Source of the DNA: Terriglobia bacterium | GTDB lineage: Bacteria; Acidobacteriota; Terriglobia; UBA7540 | Assembly: GCA_020073545.1 (NCBI GenBank) | Contig: JAIQEZ010000052.1 | Span: 1 to 32,255 of the forward strand | Direction: 5' to 3' | Length of the DNA stretch: 32,255 bases | Part shown: positions 1-7,690 of the stretch, one piece after another | Layout of the letters: each line of letters opens with the position of its first letter | Numbering within the stretch: position 1 is the first letter of the stretch | Translations under genes and position numbers: made by a program | Notes under the pieces: model-generated | What the model saw: the letters and a program-made list of their open reading frames with translations, nothing else | The model's database searches: none | Told to the model about the DNA's origin: nothing

Positions 1-873
1 TCCACCCCGATGTGGTTCAAGCACTCTCTGATGGCCATGAGCAGGTGTTTCCATGATAGCAATGGCCGATTGACATGTATCACCTGCCATGTTATTCACA
101 ACCCTCCTACTGCCGAGAACAAGGTGGCGTACTACCGGGAGAAATGTTTTGCCTGTCACACCAACCAGAGTTGCAAGCTCTCGCTCGCGGAGCGATCGCG
201 GCAGGAGCCGGCGAATGACTGCGTCGGCTGCCACATGCCGAGGAAGGGCGTGGCGGGCATCCCCCACTCGGATGATACGAATCATCGCATCGTGCGCCGA
301 GCCGGACAGCCGTACCCCGACTACGCGTTCGAGCAGACCGACCCGGACCTGCCTGGCCTGCTGTGCATCGACCGGCGAGCGGAGGATGCGACCCAGCCGA
401 TTCCCCCTCTCGTCAAGCTGCTGGCTTATAACGAAGTCATGCTCAGCACGAAATCTCCTGAAGCAACCCGTCACTACCTCGAGCTTTTGGAGCAACTGCG
501 AAAGTCCGCACCGGATGAACCCGCCGTGCTGGCCTGCCTGGGGCGGAAAGCCCTTTCTGACCAGGAAAACGAGCAAGCCGTGCAGTACTTGACCCGTGCG
601 GTGGAAAAAGGCGCGGACTACGACACCACTTACCTCGACCTCGCCGAGGCGCTGACCAGGCTGGGACGGGTGGAAGAATCCGCCAAGGTGCTCGAGCAGG
701 GCGTCGCCGCCTGGCCTTTTTCGGCCGACCTGCTGCAGGCGTTGGTGTTACGTTATATGAGCCTCGACCGGCTCCCGCAAGCGCATGAAGCGCTGAAGCG
801 ATACGTGACGTTGTTCCCGGAAGATGCCATCGGGCGCGAGGCCTTGACGCGCGCCGAAGAGGGCGGCCCCTGA
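1..873 (+). CDS. Multiheme cytochrome c / TPR protein, 3' part
   Basis: The reading frame is open from base 1, so the 5' end lies outside the window; the first in-window ATG (base 10) is unlikely to be the start. Counting from that ATG, three CXXCH heme c attachment motifs are visible: CITCH (23-27), CFACH (46-50) and CVGCH (71-75), the last followed by MP, as is common in multiheme cytochromes. After about residue 125 the protein turns into helical repeats with TPR spacing (AVLACLGRKAL, TYLDLAEALTRLG, ADLLQALVLRYMSL) that run to the C-terminus. Proteins of this kind are exported and attach heme in the periplasm; a role in electron transfer or in assembly of a redox complex is inference. The upstream part probably carries further hemes. 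No partner gene is visible in the window. Confidence 0.8.
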   Translation, partial: STPMWFKHSLMAMSRCFHDSNGRLTCITCHVIHNPPTAENKVAYYREKCFACHTNQSCKLSLAERSRQEPANDCVGCHMPRKGVAGIPHSDDTNHRIVRRAGQPYPDYAFEQTDPDLPGLLCIDRRAEDATQPIPPLVKLLAYNEVMLSTKSPEATRHYLELLEQLRKSAPDEPAVLACLGRKALSDQENEQAVQYLTRAVEKGADYDTTYLDLAEALTRLGRVEESAKVLEQGVAAWPFSADLLQALVLRYMSLDRLPQAHEALKRYVTLFPEDAIGREALTRAEEGGP

Positions 874-1184
874 GGCAAGACCGCGGCGCTTGACCCTCCG
901 CCAAACAAACGCCCTCGACCTACGCAGATCCCGCGGATTCCGCTATTCTCAGCCTCCCCTGCGTCATTCCGGCCATCCGGGAAGCCGCGTCATTCCCGCG
1001 AATCCAGAGGTTGTAGCGCCGGCGCCGCTACAGCAGCGGTTGTCACTATATTTTGCAGGACTCGATAGCTCGAAAGAATCGACGGCAAATGCAATCAGAA
1101 CATGGGCTCGGGCGCCAGCGGGTTTCCGTGATAGCCCGAGGGTGAGCAGCCTTTACCCGAATTGGAGTTCTGGCGAGAAGCCAA
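874..1184. other. Intergenic region with REP-like repeats
   Basis: No gene is supported here. The region holds two copies of a GTCATTCC-type unit (from about 963 and 989, the second reading GTCATTCCCGCGAATCCAG) and a perfect 7-bp hairpin at 1012-1032 (TGTAGCG / CGCTACA). Similar units recur at 14.95, 27.13 and 31.73 kb. The gap separates two convergent genes, so transcription termination could occur here, but no hairpin followed by a T run is seen. Confidence 0.6.
1012..1032. repeat. Short palindromic hairpin, REP-like
   Basis: TGTAGCG at 1012-1018 pairs perfectly with CGCTACA at 1026-1032 around a 7-nt CCGGCGC loop. A related TGTAGGG...CCCTACA inverted repeat lies at 27451-27503, which suggests a dispersed family rather than a chance palindrome. 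Confidence 0.5.
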
Positions 1185-2186
1185 TTAGCCGGGGTACCAG
1201 ATCTTGCGCGGATCGTCTCGGCCCCGTGGATAGGTCCAGGCTTCTTCGATCAGGCGGGTCAAGTCGTAACGAGGCCTCCAACCCAGCAAGAACTTCGCTT
1301 TCGTGTTGTCCAGCCACGTGGACCAATAAGGAGTTTTGATCTCGACGGAGCCAAGCCCTCGCGTCTGGTGCAAGTAATTGGCGACCTGCTGGTAATCGAC
1401 CGGTTCGTCCATGCAGATATTGAAGGTCTGTTGACGCGCCTGGGGATGGTCCAGAGCCAGCAGGATGGCATCGGCCAGGTCGCTGACATGCACGAAATTG
1501 CGTTTCACCGGCCGCCCGTTGGGATCCAGCATCAGCGGTACGGCGCCACTCTGCACATATTCGTCGGCGCGCTCCGGCCCCACCAGGTCGCGCCAGCGGG
1601 GTCCCCCAAACACGTCCTCCCCAAAAGAAAGGGAGTATTTGAAATCGTCCTTTTCCATGATCCAGGGCGCCCGCAGGCAGCAGCCGCATAGGTCGTTTTG
1701 TACGAAATACTGCTCCAGCATCACCTCTTCGAGAACTTTGGAGAGCGCGTAGCAACCGGGGTAGGCGCTGTGCTTCTGCTGTTCGGTGACCGGCACGGGA
1801 TGTGGGTAGAAGAAATGGCCCAGGGCAGCGTCGCCGCCAATTAGGATGATCCGCTTGAAGGAGGGGCTGGCGCGGCACTCCTCCAGCAACCAGAACAGTC
1901 CCTTGATGGTCACGTCGATCACGTCCTCCGGTGTTTCCTTGCAGGTGGCGCAGTGGAGGATGTGCGAGATTCCCTCCATGGCCCCACGCACAACCGGCCG
2001 ATTGGAAATGCTTCCTTGCACGACCTCCAGCCGCGCCCGCGGCTCGAGAAGCCGGTTGTGGCACAACGCGCGGACTTTGACGTTCTGATGATTGACGGAC
2101 TGCAGAATGCGATCGATGAAATGCCGCCCTACCTTGCCGGTCGCTCCGGTAACCAGGATGTGCTTGGAGGAAATTGGAGTCGTCAT
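1185..2186 (-). CDS. NAD-dependent epimerase/dehydratase (extended SDR)
   Basis: The 333-residue protein has the extended short-chain dehydrogenase layout. The N-terminal Rossmann motif GATGKVG (14-20) binds NAD(P). The catalytic YxxxK is YALSK (146-150). RNFVHVSDLADAILLAL in the C-terminal half is the substrate-domain motif typical of sugar-nucleotide epimerases. The ATG at 2186 is preceded on the minus strand by GGGGAGG about 7 nt upstream, which supports this start. The length is normal for the family. The substrate cannot be read from sequence; nucleotide-sugar epimerisation or dehydration is the family expectation. It converges with the cytochrome gene, and the IS element begins about 250 bp upstream of it, so its promoter region may have been altered by that insertion. 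Confidence 0.85.
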   Translation of the reverse strand: MTTPISSKHILVTGATGKVGRHFIDRILQSVNHQNVKVRALCHNRLLEPRARLEVVQGSISNRPVVRGAMEGISHILHCATCKETPEDVIDVTIKGLFWLLEECRASPSFKRIILIGGDAALGHFFYPHPVPVTEQQKHSAYPGCYALSKVLEEVMLEQYFVQNDLCGCCLRAPWIMEKDDFKYSLSFGEDVFGGPRWRDLVGPERADEYVQSGAVPLMLDPNGRPVKRNFVHVSDLADAILLALDHPQARQQTFNICMDEPVDYQQVANYLHQTRGLGSVEIKTPYWSTWLDNTKAKFLLGWRPRYDLTRLIEEAWTYPRGRDDPRKIWYPG

Positions 2187-2437
2187 TTCGTAGCCTCCCC
2201 TCAGGTAACCTGCCCACCGGCCACAGCCTATCAGTTTTGCGGCGAATGTGCTTGGTGATTGCAGTTAAAGAGAGAAACTCGGCCCTGACCGCCTGGACAG
2301 CGCGCCTGTAGTCCCTACTCTGGAGTCAGCGTGGACGGCGGAGTCGAGATTTGCCTGAAGGTGCGGCCGCTGCTGCCCATTCGCCTTGACCCGGGTTCGC
2401 CACGCGCTGGCGGTAAAGTACTAACGGCCCTCTCCCT

Positions 2438-2456
2438 GGGAGTCTGTGTGGCAACT
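2438..2456 (+). repeat. Left terminal inverted repeat of the IS
   Basis: It matches the right end (3815-3833) in inverted orientation with two adjacent mismatches (GC versus AT at positions 14-15 of the repeat). Confidence 0.8.
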
Positions 2457-2562
2457 GCGGGGTGAGAGGCTCAAGATCTTGCTTAGACGGATTGGCGTCA
2501 TGATATTGCTACGAGTCCTCGACTCCACAGGCCCGCGAAGGGAGCAGCGATTCCGTCCCCGG

Positions 2563-3771
2563 CTACGCGTGGGCGGTTCGCCGCCACAGGCGGGTGAGAT
2601 TGAAGGCCGTGCAGGCCAAGGCGATTTCCCCACCCACTTTGCTCAGCCCGCGCAGTCGCACGCGGCGCATGCCTCGTTGCTCCTTCAGCACGCCGATCAC
2701 GGGTTCGACCAGGGCCTGACGCCGGCGATAGCGTGCCTGTCCCGCCGCACTGCGCAGACGGGCTCGCATGCGACAGTGTTCGGGACTGTCCCCCGCCATT
2801 TTCAGCGGCCCGCGGTGGTGCTGCAACTCCCCGCTCAAGTGCGCATCGGGGACGAAGCCCTCGATGCCACGCGTTTCCAAGCCCCCCGCGTTCTCGACCG
2901 AGAAGAAGGCGCTATCGGCGCTCACCTGCGCCGGCCATTCTCCGCACGCCTCCCTCACCCGATCCACCATGGGCAGCAACGAGGCACTATCGCTCACCGC
3001 CTGCGTGGTGCGCTGGGCCACGATCAGATGGTCGTCGCTGACCGCCAAGTCCACCGTGTAACCCAACACAAAGCCGCGTGCTTGGTGCAGAAAGCGGCTG
3101 TCGGGGTCGGTCGTCGACAATTGCCACGCCCCCGACTTTTCCAGCTTCGCCAGGTCCTGGCGTGTCTGCGCGAGCTGCTGCTGGAGCCGCTCCGCGTAGC
3201 TCGGATCCACTTGCGTCCCCGGCTCTTCGTCGGGATCCGCCACCGCACCTTGCTGCTGCCAGCGCCGAATTTCCCGTCGCGTCTTGGCCATCCGGTGGCG
3301 CAGTTCCTGCACCGTCTCCGTGCGTCGTCGCGAGGCGTTGGCCTCCACCCGGGTCGAGTCAATGGCCACGTGCCCCAAGCGCCCCATCCCCAACCCGCGC
3401 GCCACTTCCACCACTTGCAGAAACAGATCGTTGATCGCCCGGCGATGCCGGGTGCGAAAAGCGTTGAGTGTCCAGTGGTCGGGCGTCGCCCCGCCCGCCA
3501 AGTAGCGAAACGCCAGGTCCTCGCGGATCCGCTGCTCCAACCGCCGCGACGAGGTCACTTGCAGCGCGTAAGCGTACAGCCACACCTTCACCATCAGCGC
3601 GGGCGCGTAGGCGGGAGGACCCTCTTCGACGTAAGCCTCCTCGAACCCGCTCAGGTCCAGTTCCTCCACCACCCGATGCACGAAAAAGCACAAGTGATCT
3701 TCTCCCAGCACGTCCTTCACGCTGGGCGGCAACAACCACGCTTGATCTGGTTCGTAGGGCAGAAATCTCAT
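2563..3771 (-). CDS. IS1182 family transposase
   Basis: The DDE transposase cuts and joins the IS ends. From the chosen ATG at 3771 the protein has 402 residues. An N-terminal helical domain (about 1-110, DUF772-like, with RYLAGGATPDHWTLNAFR) is followed by the catalytic domain. Likely acidic residues are D138 (AIDSTRVEANAS), D286 (VSADSAFF) and E356 (VEPVIGVLKEQRGMRR). A charged, probably coiled insertion lies at about 150-215. The start at 3771 is preferred over an upstream in-frame codon at 3801 because AGGAGG sits six bases before it. The frame is complete with no frameshift. A long antisense frame over the same DNA is a shadow of this gene's GC-rich codons. Confidence 0.92.
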   Translation of the reverse strand: MRFLPYEPDQAWLLPPSVKDVLGEDHLCFFVHRVVEELDLSGFEEAYVEEGPPAYAPALMVKVWLYAYALQVTSSRRLEQRIREDLAFRYLAGGATPDHWTLNAFRTRHRRAINDLFLQVVEVARGLGMGRLGHVAIDSTRVEANASRRRTETVQELRHRMAKTRREIRRWQQQGAVADPDEEPGTQVDPSYAERLQQQLAQTRQDLAKLEKSGAWQLSTTDPDSRFLHQARGFVLGYTVDLAVSDDHLIVAQRTTQAVSDSASLLPMVDRVREACGEWPAQVSADSAFFSVENAGGLETRGIEGFVPDAHLSGELQHHRGPLKMAGDSPEHCRMRARLRSAAGQARYRRRQALVEPVIGVLKEQRGMRRVRLRGLSKVGGEIALACTAFNLTRLWRRTAHA

Positions 3772-3814
3772 CGCGGGCCTCCTCGCCCGCGTTCCCTGCA
3801 CGTGCCCAACCGAG

Positions 3815-3833
3815 AGTTATCACACAGACTCCC
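3815..3833 (-). repeat. Right terminal inverted repeat of the IS
   Basis: It is the inverted partner of 2438-2456 and lies about 43 bp upstream of the transposase start, so the transposase promoter probably overlaps this end. Confidence 0.8.
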
Positions 3834-3881
3834 TGGGCGACAGGGCGGCCCCACGGTACGAGGCCATGTCAGACAATGAAA

Positions 3882-4001
3882 CCAGCCCTCTCCCCCCGGA
3901 AAGGGCTGGAGCTGAAATCGACAAAGGCGCAGGACTCCCCACATCGCGGCGCCGGGGAAACCGCCAATCGCAAATCCAAAATCCGCCGGTCACATACCGG
4001 C
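3882..4001. repeat. Intergenic repeat cluster between the IS and the TA pair
   Basis: Two hairpins are visible: CCAGCCCT / AGGGCTGG (3882-3889 with 3902-3909) and GCCGGT / ACCGGC (3985-4001). Between them is a low-complexity stretch (CAATCGCAAATCCAAAATCC, from about 3964) of the kind that recurs in non-coding DNA of this window (compare 4788-4856). No gene is supported. Confidence 0.45.
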
Positions 4002-4034
4002 GCTACAGAATCAAGCTGACTCGCTACGCGGTGT

Positions 4035-4066
4035 TTGACAAGCGATACTCTCTCAGGCACTATAGA
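4035..4066 (+). promoter_or_regulatory. Possible promoter of the mazEF-like pair
   Basis: TTGACA at 4035-4040 is a perfect -35 box and TATAGA at 4061-4066 resembles a -10 box, but the 20-nt spacing is longer than the usual 17. If used, transcription would begin at about the antitoxin ATG (4071), giving an almost leaderless message; no Shine-Dalgarno sequence is seen before that ATG. Confidence 0.3.
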
Positions 4067-4070
4067 AGAT

Positions 4071-4328
4071 ATGAGGAAAGCTACGAGATTCTCTAAGAGC
4101 TTTACTATTGATCGTTCCATCCTCGACTATCTGCAACGCACGCGTTCCAGTCGTTCCCGGAGCGAACGCGTCAATGCATTGCTCCGCCGGGCGATCCTCG
4201 AGGAGCAGTACGAAGCTCTGGAGATGGAGGCAGCGGAGTTCTTTGCCGCCGCCGGAAAGACGGAACGCGCCGAGTCCAAGGCCTTTGCTGTGGCCAGCCA
4301 CCGGTCGATCGCGCGGGATGTTGAATGA
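4071..4328 (+). CDS. MazE-type antitoxin, ribbon-helix-helix
   Basis: This 85-residue protein lies directly upstream of, and overlaps by 4 bp (ATGA), a MazF-like toxin. The N-terminus (RFSKSFTIDRSILDYLQR...SRSERVNALLRRAILEE, about 5-45) has the strand-helix-helix pattern of a ribbon-helix-helix DNA-binding domain. The rest is an acidic, alanine-rich tail that would be expected to wrap the toxin. The start at 4071 fits the domain boundary; an upstream in-frame TTG at 4035 would add residues with no RHH character and would lie in the presumed promoter. The family expectation is that it neutralises the toxin and represses its own operon. Confidence 0.75.
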   Translation: MRKATRFSKSFTIDRSILDYLQRTRSSRSRSERVNALLRRAILEEQYEALEMEAAEFFAAAGKTERAESKAFAVASHRSIARDVE

Positions 4329-4672
4329 TGGTGCGTACTCCGCCCACCGGTTGGTTTCCCCGGCGCGGTGAAGTTTACCTGGTCCGGCTGGACAAGGACC
4401 GTCCGGCGCTGGTGATTTCCGCCGACGCTCTCAACCGCTACGCCCTTGACGTTTGCGTGGTGCCCATGACGACCGTCGGGCGGCCGAAATTTTCGCTGCG
4501 AGTTCAAGTCAAACCCGGCGAAGGTGGCGTCAGCCGCGATTCCTGGGCAAAGTGCGACCAGGTGACGACGCTTGAAAAGAACCTTCTGCTTTACCCACCG
4601 CTCGGCCGGCTGACGGACAAGACACTCATAACTATCGAGCAAGGCATCAAGCTGGCGCTGCAACTCCCCTAA
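4325..4672 (+). CDS. MazF/PemK family toxin endoribonuclease
   Basis: This 115-residue protein has the MazF fold signature: RRGEVYLVRLDKDRPALVIS at the start (beta strands 1-2), VCVVPMTT (the conserved VVPxTT strand), then SWAKCDQVTTLEK and a C-terminal helix ending in IEQGIKLALQL. MazF toxins cleave mRNA at short sequence motifs and are held inactive by the antitoxin. Translation is probably coupled through the ATGA overlap; a second ATG follows immediately at 4328. The length is normal. The cleavage specificity cannot be read from sequence. Confidence 0.88.
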   Translation: MMVRTPPTGWFPRRGEVYLVRLDKDRPALVISADALNRYALDVCVVPMTTVGRPKFSLRVQVKPGEGGVSRDSWAKCDQVTTLEKNLLLYPPLGRLTDKTLITIEQGIKLALQLP

Positions 4673-4909
4673 CGTGGGTCTGCGTCCGTCTGGTCGGGTT
4701 TTCGTTTTCATTTCCCGGCCGACCGATGACATACATCTGACCGCCTCCGCAGACAATGCGGTAAGAGCAGGGGTTAGGGGCTGGGGTCTAGGAATTGACG
4801 ATTGCTGATGGAAGATTTCAGACCGAGGGACGGGGGACTGCGAATTGCCGAATGACCATCGAACCGTTCGGGCGAACACGCGGCGGCCCGAGAATTATAG
4901 GCCAGGGTC

Positions 4910-4938
4910 TTGATTCCGTTGCTTAAGTAGTTTATAAT
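4910..4938 (+). promoter_or_regulatory. Sigma-70 type promoter of the propeller gene
   Basis: TTGATT (4910-4915) and TATAAT (4933-4938, perfect consensus -10) are separated by exactly 17 nt. The predicted start of transcription is near 4945, giving a leader of about 55 nt before the gene at 5001. This is the best promoter seen in the window. Confidence 0.7.
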
Positions 4939-5000
4939 GATTGGCAAGTCTGGCTGGGCATCGTCAGGGCACGATCAACAAATCTCGCAGTGGAGGAATC

Positions 5001-6167
5001 ATGAGGCGACTTCTGTGGCTGTTCGTCACCCTTGTCTGGTGTGTCTGCAATGCGGCGGGTCAAAAGCCGGGATCGCACGCGGCTGCGGCAAAGCCGACTG
5101 CCGGGGAGAAGAGTGCACAACCGAAATTCAAGGCGATCTGGGAACCCATCAATTATCCCGATGATCTCATCTTGATGGACGTTTCCTTTGCCAACGATCA
5201 AGTGGGCTGGATAGCGGGCGGATCGAAATGGAAAGAAGGCGGCTTTATCCTTCAGACCAAAGACGGCGGTGACCATTGGGCCGTGCAGCTCGGTGACCCG
5301 CATTCGAGTGACCCCTCCATAAAACACCTCCGCTTTATTGACGAGACGCATGGTTGGGCGGTTCAAGGGGAAAAGCTGGTGCGTACTTCGGACGGGCAGA
5401 ACTGGGAAGACGCCGGCACTCTGCCGCGCTTCAGCCCTCTCCACGACTATACGTTTACCTCGCCGACTCAGGGGTTTGCCTTGACGGGTTACGCAACCGA
5501 AGGGTCAAAAATCTTTCTTACCAGGGATGGCGGGAACACCTGGAAGCAGGTTTTCCAGTGCACAACGAAAGTCGAAGAGAATGGGCTGACGAAGAACACC
5601 GGCTGCTATCTCAACACGTTGCACTTTCCGACTCCTGACGTTGGCTACGCCGTGGGTGGGAGCTACAACGACGGCCCCGGCCGGGGGTTCTTCGTCGTGG
5701 CCAAGACGACCAACGGGGGCGAAAGCTGGAGTGTCGTTTACACTTTCGCCACGATTCCCCATGCCGAGGCCGTTTTCTTCACCAGCGCGAGCACCGGCGT
5801 GACCCGGAACAACGATGGCAAGTTTTATCTCACCAGCGATGGTGGGCTGACTTGGAAAGGTGTCACGGGCTCGGGCGAATGGGAGCGATATCGAATTGCC
5901 TTTGCCGACCCGCAAGTGGGATGGACGGCCGGTGAACGGAAAGTGGGCTTCACCACCGACGGCGGCCGGCACTGGAATTCCCGCGAATTGCGTCTTCCCG
6001 CCACTGTGCAAGCATTCAGTCTCGCGAGTCGCCAACGGGCCTACGTGGTGGGTGAGCACGGAATGATCTATCGCTATCGCATTGTGCTCTTCAATTACAC
6101 CTCGAAGGGAATGCTCGACGCGCCGGCGATGCCCGCGGCTTCCGCGACTCAAGACCCGGCGCAATAG
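5001..6167 (+). CDS. Secreted YCF48/BNR-type beta-propeller protein
   Basis: The 388-residue protein begins with a signal peptide (MRRLLWLFVTLVW..., cleavage likely near residue 20). It then contains a series of Asp-box repeats, S/T-x-D/N-G-G-x-x-W: TKDGGDHW, TSDGQNW, TRDGGNTW, TTNGGESW, TSDGGLTW and TTDGGRHW, spaced 40-70 residues apart with GWxxG or GYxxG turns between them. This is the pattern of YCF48-like and sialidase-type propellers. The start at 5001 is preferred over 4941 because GGAGG lies just before it and it begins the signal peptide. A scaffold or assembly role outside the cytoplasm is the general expectation; the substrate or partner is unknown. Confidence 0.85.
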   Translation: MRRLLWLFVTLVWCVCNAAGQKPGSHAAAAKPTAGEKSAQPKFKAIWEPINYPDDLILMDVSFANDQVGWIAGGSKWKEGGFILQTKDGGDHWAVQLGDPHSSDPSIKHLRFIDETHGWAVQGEKLVRTSDGQNWEDAGTLPRFSPLHDYTFTSPTQGFALTGYATEGSKIFLTRDGGNTWKQVFQCTTKVEENGLTKNTGCYLNTLHFPTPDVGYAVGGSYNDGPGRGFFVVAKTTNGGESWSVVYTFATIPHAEAVFFTSASTGVTRNNDGKFYLTSDGGLTWKGVTGSGEWERYRIAFADPQVGWTAGERKVGFTTDGGRHWNSRELRLPATVQAFSLASRQRAYVVGEHGMIYRYRIVLFNYTSKGMLDAPAMPAASATQDPAQ

Positions 6168-6313
6168 CGTGCAGCGTGCATCTTCAGCGGGTAGGGCGGG
6201 GGACCGATCTACCCGTCAGGCTCTCGATCCCATATCGGGCCTCAGCCACGGTCGGCTTCCACCGGACCAAACGCCATTAACCATGCTCAGCTGTAACCGG
6301 AATCCAAGATACA

Positions 6314-6398
6314 AGCCACAGTTGGGGCTCTTCCAGCCGTGGGCTTTTCTCGTATTCAAGAACCCACGGTTAACTCAAACCACGAATTAACTGTGGCT
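6314..6398. repeat. Nested inverted repeat
   Basis: AGCCACAGTT (6314-6323) is perfectly inverted as AACTGTGGCT (6389-6398). Inside it CCGTGGG (6337-6343) is inverted as CCCACGG (6363-6369). The element ends about 15 bp before the 5S-like remnant. No T run follows, so it does not look like a simple terminator. Confidence 0.5.
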
Positions 6399-6413
6399 AT
6401 CAAGACAGGTTCT

Positions 6414-6519
6414 TCCGGCGACCGTAGCGGGGGAGCACACCCGTTCCCATCCCGAACACGGGTTTTGTAGCGTAACAGGCTTCGGGATGGGCGCGTCTCG
6501 CCACCCAGTGCGTCGTCGC
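6414..6519 (+). pseudogene. 5S rRNA-like remnant
   Basis: Bases 6414-6461 closely resemble the first half of a bacterial 5S rRNA: a helix I strand (CCGGCGAC), AGCGGGGGAGCACA, then ACCCGTTCCCATCCCGAACA with the universally conserved helix III/loop core. GTCGTCGC near 6512-6519 resembles the usual 3' strand, so the overall span of about 106 nt is close to a full 5S. The usual AAGTTAAGC segment, the helix II return strand and the loop E region are missing. In their place is an inverted copy of the core: CCCATCCCGAA (6446-6456) recurs as TTCGGGATGGG (6481-6491). A normal 5S fold is therefore not possible. It could be a decayed 5S copy or a different RNA that reuses the 5S core. Confidence 0.5.
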
Positions 6520-6561
6520 TTTTGGGCGCCGCGGCTTTTGTTTAGTCCTCCTCGAAAGCCC

Positions 6562-6924
6562 TCAACATGGCGGGAGATAAACGATCTGGGCTTCGTCGAT
6601 GATTCGGAAAAGCCCGGAGCAGAGCTTTGACCCGCACACGACCGGGGCGGCTCCGGAGTACTGTGCGGAGGTGATTAAGCTCGGCGTGCCGCAGACGGGG
6701 CAGGCCAGCACGGCGATGAAATTGGGAGCGAAAGACTCTCGCAAGTAGCCGAAGTCGTCAAGAAGGATGATGTCGCCGGGCGCCATGTCCGCGAGCGACG
6801 ACCGATTCACTAAATGGACAACGCCAGGGAGTCGCGCAGTCTCGGAGGGATTCGAGGCTGCTCGCACTGCCTCTCGGCCAGACGCGTCGCTGGTTTTCCG
6901 AAGCTTACTCCCGCGTTTGCCCAC
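6562..6924 (-). CDS. Small protein with a probable zinc ribbon
   Basis: The frame encodes up to 120 residues from a GTG at 6924; an internal ATG at 6786 would leave 74. The part from about residue 35 to the end looks like real protein: GDIILLDDFGYLRESFAPNFIAVLACP is followed by a CPVCG knuckle and a second Cys pair (CGSKLC) about 20 residues later, which together could bind one zinc, and by FRIIDEAQIVYLPP. The first 34 residues are of low complexity and have no good ribosome binding site, so the true start may be internal. No function is recognised. It stands alone between the 5S-like remnant and the hairpin-dense tract. Confidence 0.55.
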   Translation of the reverse strand: MGKRGSKLRKTSDASGREAVRAASNPSETARLPGVVHLVNRSSLADMAPGDIILLDDFGYLRESFAPNFIAVLACPVCGTPSLITSAQYSGAAPVVCGSKLCSGLFRIIDEAQIVYLPPC

Positions 6925-7289
6925 TGCCTATTCAGCCTGCCTCCCCCGGGCGCCCCGGGATGAACTTGCCGCAAAAGGGGTTGCAAGGCCCTCCACGCCT
7001 TACCCTACGTGCCTTCCATCGCTGGCGGCTCTAGCGGTTTGTCAAGTAGCTCGCGGGGGCGGCCATTGTTTAGAGCCGCGGCCGGCAGTGTAGCGCCACG
7101 CGCATATCGCGCTCGTGCCCACGGCCACGACGACCGTGCCAGCATGCACCCTGCAAGTTGTGGCTCACGCGTGCGATGAACGCTGAGCCCTGATCCCCGC
7201 TTTTCTCCCCAGAACCCGCCCGCCCTTAACATTGGTGGACCTTGGGCAGTGGCGGGCGTGGGGCCTGCTTCTGTGCGCCGCGGCACCGA

Positions 7290-7348
7290 GGTGGCGGCTT
7301 TATGCGCCACCCTTAGCATGGCGATCCTGTTGTGGCGGGATCGCCGTG
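7290..7348. repeat. Two adjacent strong hairpins
   Basis: GGTGGCG (7290-7296) pairs with CGCCACC (7305-7311) around an 8-nt loop. Five bases later GGCGATCC (7320-7327) pairs with GGATCGCC (7338-7345), and the stem extends outward through one G-T pair to 7317/7348. Neither is followed by a T run. Confidence 0.5.
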
Positions 7349-7575
7349 ACCTCGACTAACCAAAACAGCAAATTCTTCCCCCGCTTGGCGGTATCAAAAA
7401 CGACACCGTTCGCGGAGTCCAGCCTCCCGGCCTCCACTGAACAATCAGGACGGCATCCTGGGAACGCTTTTCAGCAAACGGCGTGTTGCATAGCGACATG
7501 ACCGATTGCCGGTTCGATCCCTGCCTCCAGAAACGGTAAACCGTGCGCCTGGCTCGAGCGGAGACGATTCCAATC

Positions 7576-7591
7576 TGGCACTTCGGTGCCA
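7576..7591 (+). repeat. Hairpin closed by a UUCG tetraloop
   Basis: TGGCAC-TTCG-GTGCCA is a perfect 6-bp stem. If transcribed from the plus strand it forms a C(UUCG)G tetraloop, an exceptionally stable RNA loop, which suggests that any RNA here reads on the plus strand. Confidence 0.5.
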
Positions 7592-7690
7592 ATTCGGGAA
7601 AAGGCGCTCAAGACCGAACCGGTCGGACTGATTGCCCATTGTTCTCCCTGCTTTCCGAGTCGCAACCCATCCCACCGGCGGTTTGCTCTG

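Larger units (their letters stand above)
2434..3837 (-). mobile_element. IS1182-type insertion sequence (about 1.4 kb)
   Basis: One full-length transposase gene is bracketed by terminal inverted repeats. The left end is GGGAGTCTGTGTGGCAACT (2438-2456). The right end, read on the minus strand, is GGGAGTCTGTGTGATAACT (3815-3833), 17 of 19 identical. CCCTGGG occurs at 2434-2440 and again at 3831-3837 in the same orientation. Because CCCTGGG is almost its own reverse complement, it can be read either as a 7-bp target duplication (element 2441-3830) or as an outer extension of the inverted repeats. The family name rests on transposase sequence recognition. With intact gene and ends, the copy looks recent or still active. 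Confidence 0.85.

Noticed and set aside
890-1339. 149-residue plus-strand frame after the cytochrome gene
   Set aside because: It runs through REP-like repeats and into the antisense of the epimerase gene, with no family likeness.
2446-3879. 477-residue plus-strand frame over the IS
   Set aside because: It is antisense to a clear transposase, is rich in Arg, Pro and His from GC-rich codons, and has no family likeness.
7501-7532. tRNA T-arm-like sequence GCCGGTTCGATCCCTGCCTCCA
   Set aside because: It looks like a tRNA 3' end, but the T stem has a mismatch and no matching acceptor, D arm or anticodon arm is found upstream. The GGTTCGA core is expected by chance in a tract this long.
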